5,810 nucleotides of DNA from Methanobacterium sp. (GCA_028700095.1 JAQVTJ010000101.1:1-5810); one strand, 5' to 3'. Counted from the first letter of the stretch, positions 1 to 5,801 are shown. Numbers and translations are program-made. The notes: generated by a model from the letters alone, not told the origin.

Positions 1-282
1 TGTTTTCAAATAATTATATGCCTCTTGACATATTTCAAAGTTTCCTAAAACCTTTTTTATACCTTTAAATTCTATTACTCCCCCATTTTCAGCAACAAGA
101 CCTCCTGTTGTTGCTAAAAATATGGATAATGCCCTTGTGAAACATAGAACATTTCCAGTTGTAATTATAACTGGAATTCCTATATTTTCAAGTTTATGAA
201 TGGTTTCTATGGCATTAATACATCCTCTTCGTCTTTTATCTGTGATTGTACCATCAACATCAAGGGCTACTGCTTTTATCAT
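1..282 (-). CDS. Phosphoglycolate phosphatase, archaeal HAD type (N-terminal part, runs off left edge)
   Basis: Translating the minus strand from the ATG at 282 gives 94 codons with no stop, so the C-terminal part lies outside the window. The protein opens MIKAVALDVDGTITD, which is HAD motif I (nucleophile Asp8, acid/base Asp10). Motif II follows as ITTGN (about 40-44), then LVAENGG (62-68). The TGNVLCF and AENGG segments match the archaeal phosphoglycolate phosphatase family (TA0175-like), whose members are Mg-dependent, cytoplasmic and about 220-230 residues long. The known family reaction is hydrolysis of 2-phosphoglycolate to glycolate and phosphate. The substrate here is inferred, because related HAD proteins act on other sugar phosphates. 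The start is supported by an AGGTGG Shine-Dalgarno-like sequence at 295-290. The gene lies 53 bp downstream of hypD on the same strand, so co-transcription is possible. Confidence 0.88.
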   Translation of the reverse strand, partial: MIKAVALDVDGTITDKRRRGCINAIETIHKLENIGIPVIITTGNVLCFTRALSIFLATTGGLVAENGGVIEFKGIKKVLGNFEICQEAYNYLKT

Positions 283-312
283 ACCAGATCCACCTGTCTA
301 TAAATAGATATT

Positions 313-333
313 TGGGTTTTAGTTTAAATCCCA
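313..333 (-). other. Imperfect hairpin between hypD and the phosphatase gene
   Basis: On the minus strand, TGGGATTT (333-326) and AAAACCCA (320-313) pair over 7 of 8 positions around a 5-base loop, just after the hypD stop. No long U tract follows, so it is a weak terminator candidate. It could instead be a processing or mRNA-stability hairpin between two co-transcribed genes. Its function is inferred. Confidence 0.35.
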
Positions 334-335
334 TT

Positions 336-1394
336 TTATAAGGAGGGATTAAAGGATCCATATCTATAAGCAATATTACATGTTCCTTCTTTACTAACCA
401 TACATGCTCCTATAGGATTCATTGGATTACATTCTGTTTTGAATAGTTTACATTCTTCTGGTCTTGCAACACCTCGTAGTATAGGACCACAAATACATCC
501 TGTTACAAGAGGTTTAGATTCTCCTATTTCTATATCAAATTTTTCCCTGGCATTATAATCTGAAAATTCTTTCTTTACTTCATAGACTGAATTTGGAATT
601 TCTGGAAATCCTCTCCATTCTCTGCTTGTTATGTAGAAAACTTCTTCAAGAAGTTTTTGTGCTTTTATATTTCCTTCTTCTCTTACAGCACGTTTATATT
701 CATTTTGCACCTGAGCTTTACCCTCTTTAAACTGTTTTAAAACCATATAAATAGCTATAAGTACATCAAATGGGTTGAAACCCGCAACAACTTGTGGTAT
801 TCCATATTTTTTTGAAAATGGTTCATATGGTTTTGTTCCTATTATTGTTGAAACATGTCCTGGTTCAATTAGGGCATTTAAATTTACTTCCCCTGATTCT
901 ATTAGAAATTCCAGTGCTGGTGGTATAAGTCTGTGGCTTGATAAAACTGAAAAGTTTTCTGGTGGTTTGTTTATAAGTTCTGCTGCTGTTGTTGGTGCTG
1001 TGGTTTCAAATCCTGCAGACATAAAAACAACTTCATTATCTGTGTTTTGTGCCATTTCAACTGCATTATTAACACCATATACTATTCTAACATCGGCACC
1101 ATCTGCCTTAACATCTGCAAGGGAACCTTTTGTTCCAGGAACTCTTAACATATCTCCAAAAGTAGCAATTGTAACTCCATTTTTTGCAAGGTAGAGACAT
1201 TCATCAACTTCTCTTGATGGCACACAACAAACAGGACAGCCTGGTCCTGCAACAATTTCAACCTCTTTAGGTATTAATGTTCTTATTCCATGTTGCATTA
1301 TTGTATGTTCATGTGATCCACAGACATGCATTATTTTTATGGGTCTTGAAATTTTTTCAATTCTTTGTACTATTTCCTTAGATAAATTTTTCAT
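336..1394 (-). CDS. hypD: [NiFe]-hydrogenase maturation protein HypD
   Basis: The 352-residue protein has the full length usual for HypD. The N-terminal region carries MHVCGSHEHT (22-31, Cys25) and GPGCPVCCVPSREVDE (50-65, Cys53/56/57). The middle has the family signature AGFETTAPTTA (127-137) and EPGHVSTIIG (177-186). The C-terminus holds a cysteine-rich [4Fe-4S] domain (Cys300, 302, 315, 322, 331, 339). HypD is known to act in the cytoplasm with HypC and HypE as the scaffold on which Fe(CN)2CO of the [NiFe]-hydrogenase site is assembled, with its cluster supplying electrons. Methanogens need it for F420-reducing and heterodisulfide-linked hydrogenases. The ATG at 1394 is preceded by GGTGA at 1403-1399, a good archaeal Shine-Dalgarno sequence. 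CPVC is directly followed by another Cys (Cys57); I do not know how common that is. No other hyp gene is visible, so the hyp genes appear dispersed here. Confidence 0.97.
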   Translation of the reverse strand: MKNLSKEIVQRIEKISRPIKIMHVCGSHEHTIMQHGIRTLIPKEVEIVAGPGCPVCCVPSREVDECLYLAKNGVTIATFGDMLRVPGTKGSLADVKADGADVRIVYGVNNAVEMAQNTDNEVVFMSAGFETTAPTTAAELINKPPENFSVLSSHRLIPPALEFLIESGEVNLNALIEPGHVSTIIGTKPYEPFSKKYGIPQVVAGFNPFDVLIAIYMVLKQFKEGKAQVQNEYKRAVREEGNIKAQKLLEEVFYITSREWRGFPEIPNSVYEVKKEFSDYNAREKFDIEIGESKPLVTGCICGPILRGVARPEECKLFKTECNPMNPIGACMVSKEGTCNIAYRYGSFNPSL

Positions 1395-1442
1395 TATGTC
1401 ACCATTTAGTAGGTTTCAAATATCCTTTTTATTTATGAACAT

Positions 1443-1450
1443 TTTTATAG
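1443..1450 (-). promoter_or_regulatory. Candidate TATA box for hypD
   Basis: The minus strand reads CTATAAAA at 1450-1443, preceded by the purine-containing TTGGAT. At the usual archaeal spacing of about 25 bases, transcription would start near 1420. That would give a leader of about 25 bases including the GGTGA at 1403-1399. The surroundings are so AT-rich that chance TATA-like strings are common. Confidence 0.35.
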
Positions 1451-1514
1451 ATCCAAAAAATTTTTTTTTAGATATTTAATAAACTAAAGTTTCTAATAAA
1501 TCTAATTTACTTAT

Positions 1515-1554
1515 TATGTTATATCTATTTGTAAAAACAGATAGATATAAAATA
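1515..1554. repeat. Imperfect palindrome, candidate operator between hypD and cfbE
   Basis: The core arms are TTATATCTATTTGT (1519-1532) and ACAGATAGATATAA (1537-1550) around AAAA. They match at 13 of 14 positions, and the mismatch would be a G-U pair in RNA. Continuing outward, the arms reach 1515 and 1554 with 16 of 18 positions matching. The centre (about 1534.5) is about 140 bp from the hypD start and 148 bp from the cfbE start. A two-fold symmetric site suits a dimeric regulator. No known operator consensus was recognised; it does not show the GTATGA half-sites of bacterial NikR. Confidence 0.45.
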
Positions 1555-1682
1555 TGTATAAAATTTTTTTAGTGAATGTATAAATATTATTAAACTTATT
1601 TATCAAAAATGATTATAATTTGAATTAATAAAAATTATTATTAAATATATTTTATAAAAAAAAAGATGGTAATAAAAAAAAA

Positions 1683-2915
1683 ATGAAAGTAGCTGTTCTT
1701 GGATTGGGTATGGAAGGTCAAAATGCTGTTAAAGCTCTTCTTGATTATGGATATCAGGTTTATGCATCTGATCTTAATGAAAATATTATATTAAATAGAT
1801 TGGAAGATGTGAATTTAGAATTGGATCTTGGATTTCATGATTATAAAAAAATAGATTCTTCAGATGCTGTTGTTGTTAGTCCTGTTTTGTATGGGAATAA
1901 AATTGTTAAAAAAATTATATCTGATGGTAAAATGCTTTCTGATATTTTAACAGCCCATAAATCTGTTTTAACAATTGGTGTAACTGGAACTAATGGTAAA
2001 ACAACAACATGTTTTATGTTACAGGCTATATTAGAAAAAACTGGTTTAAATGTGCTTTTAGGTGGGAATGCTGGTGGAGGTTTTGGAGGATATACTAATG
2101 TTGTGCTTGATGCTTCAAAAAAAGAATATGATATTATTATAGTTGAAGTATGTGATATGACATTGGATATTGCATCTTATATATTTGATTTTGATATGGT
2201 TTTAGTAACTAATATAGGATCAGATCATATGGATTATCATTTAAATCTGGAAAATTATAGAAAATCTGTTTGTAAATTCTTAAACAATAAAAAACAAGCA
2301 TTTTTAAATGTAAATGATATTTTACTTAAAAAATGTTCAGGTCATGCTAAAAAAACCTTTTTCTTTGATTTTTACACTGGAAAACTTGAATTATTTGGAA
2401 ATTTTAACCGGGAAAATGCAGGAGGAGCATTTAAAGTTGCTGAAGCTTTAAAAATATCTCCAAAAATTATAGAAGAAGTTTTAAGCAGTTTTACTATTGT
2501 TGAGGGGCGAACAACCACTATCAGATATAATGGTGCTAATATTATAATTGGAAAAACAGATAATTCAAATGCAGCAGCTGCTGTTTTTAAAGAAGCTCCT
2601 ATGGATGTTATAATGATAGGCACACCAAGAAAGAATGAAACACATCGTTATAATATATTAAAAGAAGTTTCAAATACAAATCCTTCACTTGTAATATTAT
2701 TCCCAGGATTAGATGATACAACCAATACAGCTCTTAAAATATTAAGAGATAAAGGTTATAATGGTAAGATTTGTATTATAAAAGAAGAGGATGATATTGT
2801 AGATATAACAGTTAAATGCACAACTAAATATAAAAACATTTTTATTGGGGGAAACGGACAAAAAAAGATTATATCCCTTGAAAAGAGATTATCTAAACTT
2901 TCTAATAAGTCATAG
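1683..2915 (+). CDS. cfbE: Mur-ligase-family protein, probable coenzyme F430 synthetase (CfbE)
   Basis: This 410-residue ATP-dependent ligase has the three-domain MurD plan. It has a Rossmann-like N-terminus (VLGLGMEG, 5-12), the ATP loop GVTGTNGKTTT (99-109), a metal-binding EVCD (155-158) and NIGSDHMDYH (177-186). The linker GNFNRENAGGA follows (239-249), then VEGR (273-276) and a C-terminal Rossmann-like domain with TPRKNETHR (314-322) and GLDDT (342-346). KTDNSNA (291-297) stands where peptide-adding Mur ligases usually have DYAHNP or similar, and GGNAGGGFGGYT (127-138) follows the ATP domain. From memory these features fit CfbE, which activates a propionate side chain of seco-F430 and closes the six-membered carbocycle to give F430, the nickel cofactor of methyl-coenzyme M reductase. 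The main alternative is a pseudomurein peptide ligase, which is usually longer. The Shine-Dalgarno sequence is weak (ATGGT near 1666-1670), followed by a run of A bases up to the ATG. Confidence 0.75.
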   Translation: MKVAVLGLGMEGQNAVKALLDYGYQVYASDLNENIILNRLEDVNLELDLGFHDYKKIDSSDAVVVSPVLYGNKIVKKIISDGKMLSDILTAHKSVLTIGVTGTNGKTTTCFMLQAILEKTGLNVLLGGNAGGGFGGYTNVVLDASKKEYDIIIVEVCDMTLDIASYIFDFDMVLVTNIGSDHMDYHLNLENYRKSVCKFLNNKKQAFLNVNDILLKKCSGHAKKTFFFDFYTGKLELFGNFNRENAGGAFKVAEALKISPKIIEEVLSSFTIVEGRTTTIRYNGANIIIGKTDNSNAAAAVFKEAPMDVIMIGTPRKNETHRYNILKEVSNTNPSLVILFPGLDDTTNTALKILRDKGYNGKICIIKEEDDIVDITVKCTTKYKNIFIGGNGQKKIISLEKRLSKLSNKS

Positions 2916-2929
2916 TTAGTTAAGCCATA

Positions 2930-2971
2930 TTTTTTTATAATATTTTTTTTTATAAAACATCTCTTTTTTTT
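2930..2971 (+). terminator. T-tract terminator cluster after probable cfbE
   Basis: Three T runs (2930-2936, 2943-2951, 2964-2971; 7, 9 and 8 bases) begin 15 bp after the stop codon, with no strong GC hairpin. Serial oligo-U tracts without a stem are the typical form of archaeal intrinsic terminator. Confidence 0.6.
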
Positions 2972-2995
2972 ATTATTAATCCCCTAATCATATTA

Positions 2996-3003
2996 CTATA
3001 AAT
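2996..3003 (+). promoter_or_regulatory. Candidate TATA box for the secreted-protein gene
   Basis: CTATAAAT lies just after the T-tract cluster. A start about 25 bases downstream, near 3025, would give a leader of about 60 bases that includes the GC-rich hairpin at 3043-3059 and the Shine-Dalgarno sequence at 3069. The position is plausible but is not the only TATA-like string nearby. Confidence 0.4.
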
Positions 3004-3042
3004 ACTTTTAATAGAAAATCTAATTTTAATATATTAATATCC

Positions 3043-3059
3043 CCTCCCAATTTGGGAGG
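3043..3059 (+). promoter_or_regulatory. GC-rich inverted repeat in the probable 5' leader
   Basis: CCTCCCAA (3043-3050) and TTGGGAGG (3052-3059) are perfect inverted repeats around one T. In RNA this would be a 7-bp stem (five G-C pairs, plus one U-A and one A-U) with a 3-base loop. It is the only GC-rich block in an otherwise AT-only region. The right arm contains GGGAGG, which looks like a Shine-Dalgarno sequence, and the left arm resembles the anti-Shine-Dalgarno end of 16S rRNA. It could be an operator in DNA or a translation-control hairpin in RNA. Confidence 0.45.
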
Positions 3060-3068
3060 AATTAAATT

Positions 3069-3073
3069 AGGAG
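3069..3073 (+). promoter_or_regulatory. Ribosome binding site of the secreted-protein gene
   Basis: AGGAG lies 10 bases before the ATG at 3084 and supports that start over the internal Met6 and Met14. A second, stronger-looking GGGAGG at 3054-3059 lies 24 bases from the ATG, too far for normal use. Confidence 0.6.
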
Positions 3074-3083
3074 AGAAAAGTAA

Positions 3084-4277
3084 ATGGTAAATGAAAGGAT
3101 GGGCTTATTTAAGACAAAAATTATGAAAAATCCTCTATTTATAATTTTTGTATTAGTTATTTTTGCTGTTGCATTATTTGCTTGTGGAAAAGGTGTAGAT
3201 AACTATGTTCCTCCTCAAAATCCTGCGGAAATTACAGCAGTTAGTATAGGGGAAACTGTTCTTAGCGGACAACATGTTGTTGATAATACAAAAATTCGTA
3301 AGATTCCAGTTATTTACCATCCAGAATATCTTATGGAAGATCTGAAAAATAAGCAGTTCATAGACTTTTTTATTGCTATTACAACAGGATCTGTTGAAAC
3401 ACCTATAAACATGATTACTGAAGGATACATATCAAGATATGGTGATGCAACTGGATTTGATGGTCCTGGTATGGTTAGTGTCAATGGCTCAAAACTTATT
3501 GTTAATCCTCCTGAAACATTTGTATGGGCTTTTAAAACACCTTATACCATAGCAGTTAAAACAGATAAAGGAATAGATATTAGAACTGAAAATAAAACAG
3601 TGCTTGCATCAGATATAAATAATGATACAATTCCAACAATGTATATTAGTGCAGAAGATCTTAAGAACTGGTATAAATATTCTAATATTGGAAATTCAAT
3701 TGGACTGGATTTTTCACTTTCTAAATTTAATGATGGTAGAAATTCTGTGCCTCCTAGTAAGATATTAAATTATTTTGGTAATGATATTATGAAATATATG
3801 ATACAATATCCTTCAGATACTCCTGTAATGGTTTATAATAGTGCTACTAACCAGGAAGTTATTGGCAGCGGCAGTAGTGTGCTTGAAGCATTTGCAGAGT
3901 ATAATAATGTATTACGTGAAGAAAATGCTAGAACATTTGTTAAAGCTTGGAATAATACTATTATCCCTCCACATACCTCAGCTTCAGGAAAACAAGATGT
4001 TACTTTTACTGGAGTATATGATAAAGAAGAAGGAGGTTATCCTTCACATGGAACATGTCCTCCTGGACGGGCTTTAAGATCTTCTGTGATGAGCGCAGGC
4101 TGTCCACTTCCCTTGGGTATGACTGGAGGATATTTTGCAGTAGCACTTGGTTCAGATCCTGCAACTGGCATAAAAGTTTATAATCCAACTAATTATCCTA
4201 TAAAAATTATTATGTGGACTTCAGGAAGAGGTACAGGTATGATGATATATTCACAAATCATACAATATATGCCTTAA
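3084..4277 (+). CDS. Membrane-anchored or secreted protein of unknown function
   Basis: I do not recognise the family of this 397-residue protein. The N-terminus has basic residues (Lys10, Lys12, Lys15), then one hydrophobic segment (about 17-33), so it is either a signal peptide or an N-terminal anchor. Cys34 in LFAC is a poor lipobox match. The remaining roughly 360 residues have no other membrane segment and should face outside. They carry four N-x-S/T sequons (Asn134, 170, 180, 290), which fits an exported archaeal glycoprotein. The C-terminal part is rich in Gly and Pro and has two further cysteines (Cys325 in SHGTCPPGRA, Cys340 in SAGCPLPLG) that could form a disulfide. It ends in a probable beta-rich tail around YNPTNYPIKI (366-375). 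That tail loosely recalls the end of VanW-like domains, but this is weak. The gene appears to have its own promoter and terminator. A role at the pseudomurein wall is only a guess. Confidence 0.72.
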   Translation: MVNERMGLFKTKIMKNPLFIIFVLVIFAVALFACGKGVDNYVPPQNPAEITAVSIGETVLSGQHVVDNTKIRKIPVIYHPEYLMEDLKNKQFIDFFIAITTGSVETPINMITEGYISRYGDATGFDGPGMVSVNGSKLIVNPPETFVWAFKTPYTIAVKTDKGIDIRTENKTVLASDINNDTIPTMYISAEDLKNWYKYSNIGNSIGLDFSLSKFNDGRNSVPPSKILNYFGNDIMKYMIQYPSDTPVMVYNSATNQEVIGSGSSVLEAFAEYNNVLREENARTFVKAWNNTIIPPHTSASGKQDVTFTGVYDKEEGGYPSHGTCPPGRALRSSVMSAGCPLPLGMTGGYFAVALGSDPATGIKVYNPTNYPIKIIMWTSGRGTGMMIYSQIIQYMP

Positions 4278-4298
4278 ATCTTTTTTTTATCTAATATT

Positions 4299-4335
4299 CC
4301 AAATAAAAAAATATATATTTGGTTTATTTTTTTTT
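4299..4335 (+). terminator. Hairpin plus T tract after the secreted-protein gene
   Basis: CCAAATA (4299-4305) pairs with TATTTGG (4316-4322) across a 10-base A/T loop, and a T9 run follows at 4327-4335. An earlier T run lies at 4281-4288, just after the stop codon. This is a stem-plus-U-tract layout, although the stem is weak. Confidence 0.55.
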
Positions 4336-4353
4336 ATAAATTTTTTTAAAAAT

Positions 4354-4395
4354 TATAATTAATATAATTAGCAACAATAATATAATTAATATAAT
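4354..4395 (+). repeat. 15-bp AT-only direct repeat upstream of the nucleotidyltransferase gene
   Basis: TATAATTAATATAAT occurs at 4354-4368 and again exactly at 4381-4395, with starts 27 bp apart. Either copy could act as a TATA element: the first would start transcription near 4388-4392, the second near 4405-4412, just before the Shine-Dalgarno sequence. Only GCAAC breaks the A/T sequence between them. It may be a duplicated promoter element or chance low complexity. Confidence 0.4.
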
Positions 4396-4424
4396 ATAAT
4401 ATAGCCTGTAAAGAGAGGGTTTAT

Positions 4425-5081
4425 ATGATTTCAGCAGTTATAACAGCAGCAGGGAAAAATCAGAGAATGATAAAAGATCTTAAATCTAGAAATATGGATA
4501 TTAACCATAAATTGCTTATGGATCTTAATGGAAAACCAGTTATTATACATACAATTGAAAACATCCTTAAATCTGGGGTGGATGAATGTACAGTAGTTTT
4601 AGGCCATTTTAGCAGTGAAATATTTGAAGTTTTAAAGAAATTTAATTCTAAACATATAAAGATTATTGAAAATCCTGATTATAATGTTGAATTATCACAA
4701 ACACTACTTAATGGTGTGTTAAATGTTAAACCAGGTTTATGTCTTTTTGTTGCAGCAGATCAACCCACAGTTACTTGTGAAACTTTAGAAAAAATCATAG
4801 TAAAAGCATTAGAATATGAAAATCCTGAAAATATAGTTTCAATATTAGCAAGGAAGAAATATGGATATCTTAAATCTGCAGAAGGTCTTGGAATGCCATT
4901 TGTATGTCATACTAAACTTCTTTTAAAGTATTTAAGGGATTATAAAGATAATTTAAATCCTATTTTAAGAAAAATGATAGTTGATGGTGTTGTTTTTTAT
5001 GGAACTCCAGCTAGTAAAGATATTGAACTTTTAAATATCAACCAATATGAAGATTATCTGTATGTTAAAGACCATTTATAA
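4425..5081 (+). CDS. MobA/MocA-like nucleotidyltransferase (NTP_transf_3 family)
   Basis: This 218-residue cytoplasmic protein has a single nucleotide-binding Rossmann-like domain. It opens VITAAGKNQRM (5-15), the nucleotide-binding loop, followed by Lys29 in HKLL and LNGKPVIIHTI (34-44). NPDYNVELSQTLLNG (83-97) and VAADQPTV (109-116), with metal-binding Asp112, match the NPDY...S..L..G and GDQP pattern of MocA-type molybdenum-cofactor cytidylyltransferases. The C-terminal GLGMPFV (154-160) and INQYEDY (205-211) also fit. Known relatives join CTP or GTP to molybdopterin, and others use sugar or alcohol phosphates. The substrate here is not known, and no cofactor gene lies nearby. Arg14 and Lys29 are 15 residues apart, versus about 6 in the usual RMGxxK of MocA, so there is a charged insertion (16-28). 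GAGG at 4415-4418 supports the ATG. Confidence 0.8.
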   Translation: MISAVITAAGKNQRMIKDLKSRNMDINHKLLMDLNGKPVIIHTIENILKSGVDECTVVLGHFSSEIFEVLKKFNSKHIKIIENPDYNVELSQTLLNGVLNVKPGLCLFVAADQPTVTCETLEKIIVKALEYENPENIVSILARKKYGYLKSAEGLGMPFVCHTKLLLKYLRDYKDNLNPILRKMIVDGVVFYGTPASKDIELLNINQYEDYLYVKDHL

Positions 5082-5090
5082 GTGGTTTTA

Positions 5091-5120
5091 TATTTATTTT
5101 TTTTATAAAAAAAATAGATA
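5091..5120. terminator. Symmetric bidirectional terminator between convergent genes
   Basis: T8 (5097-5104), AT, then A8 (5107-5114) lie in arms 5091-5104 and 5107-5120 that match at 13 of 14 positions. The element almost fills the 39-bp gap between the stops of the nucleotidyltransferase and DUF169 genes. It presents an oligo-U tract to transcripts arriving from either side, so it should end both. Confidence 0.65.
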
Positions 5121-5801
5121 TTATAATGCTTCAAGAGCATTAACAATACAGTCTATATTTTCACCGTTAATTCCAACAATTACTTCATCAGCTTTAATAT
5201 CTGCAAATTTCCTTGATCCACTACATCCCAATGTTATATTAGGTTTTTTGGTTGTGTATGGTCCTGCAATTGCATCACCACATATTGATTGTATTCCTGC
5301 AAAATCTGCTTCAAAACGACCACCAAGGGTATAGACCATTGCTTGAGCTAGTTGCATTGCTTGTTTAGGGTTACAAATTATAGCCACAACATCAGGGTCA
5401 AATTGTGCTTTTTCAAGAGGTGAATATGCTATTGCTTTCATTATGGGTTCTATTTTTGGAATAGCATCAACTGTTCTTTTAGCTGAGCCTAAACTAGAAA
5501 ATCTTCCAAGAGAATAGTACATTTCCCCAGAATTAACTTTTTCAGGCGGTTCTATAATTCCTATTGCTCCAGCCCCACCTTTACAGCTCTGCTCTTCTGC
5601 AGTAGAATAAAATATATTGCCGTGAGATGCTTTTTGTATCATTTCACAATGTCTTATTTTCTCTTGAATCTTTGGAATACCTTCGGGAATATCCTCTTCA
5701 TTTAAAACTAGTTTAACTGCAACTGGAGATTTTTCCAATCCCAGTTTGTCTTTAATTTTTTGTGATAACCCTTCATATCCATTTATTTCACAGCTACTCA
5801 T
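5121..5801 (-). CDS. DUF169 family protein
   Basis: The 226-residue protein matches the DUF169 (COG2043) pattern. SPVAVKLV lies near the N-terminus (25-32), followed by HCEMIQKA (51-58, Cys52), EEQSCKGGAGAIG (69-81, Cys73) and YYSLGRF (95-101). AIICNPKQAMQLAQA (140-154), SICGDAIAGPY (172-182, Cys174) and TLGCSGSRKFA (190-200, Cys193) follow. The family is widespread in methanogens and anaerobes and has no established function that I know of. The spaced cysteines suggest a metal or cluster site, but that is inference. No signal peptide or membrane segment is seen, so it is probably cytoplasmic. The ATG at 5801 is only 9 bases from the window edge. No in-frame stop or Shine-Dalgarno sequence is visible in those bases, so the true start could lie slightly outside, although the protein already has a normal-looking N-terminus. 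Confidence 0.87.
   Translation of the reverse strand: MSSCEINGYEGLSQKIKDKLGLEKSPVAVKLVLNEEDIPEGIPKIQEKIRHCEMIQKASHGNIFYSTAEEQSCKGGAGAIGIIEPPEKVNSGEMYYSLGRFSSLGSAKRTVDAIPKIEPIMKAIAYSPLEKAQFDPDVVAIICNPKQAMQLAQAMVYTLGGRFEADFAGIQSICGDAIAGPYTTKKPNITLGCSGSRKFADIKADEVIVGINGENIDCIVNALEAL

Larger units (their letters stand above)
1395..1682. other. Divergent intergenic region between hypD and probable cfbE
   Basis: These 288 bp are almost entirely A and T and contain no convincing gene or structural RNA. They hold a possible hypD TATA box (1443-1450), an imperfect palindrome (1515-1554), and several TATA-like strings facing the plus-strand gene: TATAAAAT near 1546, GTATAAAT near 1568, and TTTATAAA at 1651-1658. 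The last would give an almost leaderless transcript. I cannot decide which one is used. Confidence 0.6.

Noticed and set aside
775..1194. Open frame of 139 codons on the plus strand
   Set aside because: It lies wholly inside hypD on the opposite strand, and its product has no recognisable motif.
1395..1682. Small RNA, tRNA or riboswitch in the large intergenic gaps
   Set aside because: The sequence is almost pure A/T, with no cloverleaf, no GC-rich structured core and no known riboswitch motif.
2372..2623. Open frame of 83 codons on the minus strand
   Set aside because: It is antisense to the Mur-ligase gene, whose frame carries all the conserved motifs.
1683..2915. Pseudomurein peptide ligase
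   Set aside because: Considered because the host probably has a pseudomurein wall. The length, the KTDNSNA motif and the glycine-rich GGNAGGGFGGYT fit CfbE better, though this was not tested by alignment.
3084..3200. Lipoprotein lipobox at LFAC (Cys34)
   Set aside because: Phe at the -2 position is a poor lipobox match, and lipidation at this site is not established for this group, so a plain anchor or signal peptide is the safer call.
3841..4188. Two short open frames within the secreted-protein gene (plus 3841-4077, minus 4006-4188)
   Set aside because: Both overlap a longer frame with a good start and ribosome binding site; neither has its own signals.
5047..5334. Plus-strand open frame of 95 codons spanning the convergent junction
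   Set aside because: It runs through the terminator and into the antisense of the DUF169 gene, and the encoded sequence is the mirror of that gene.
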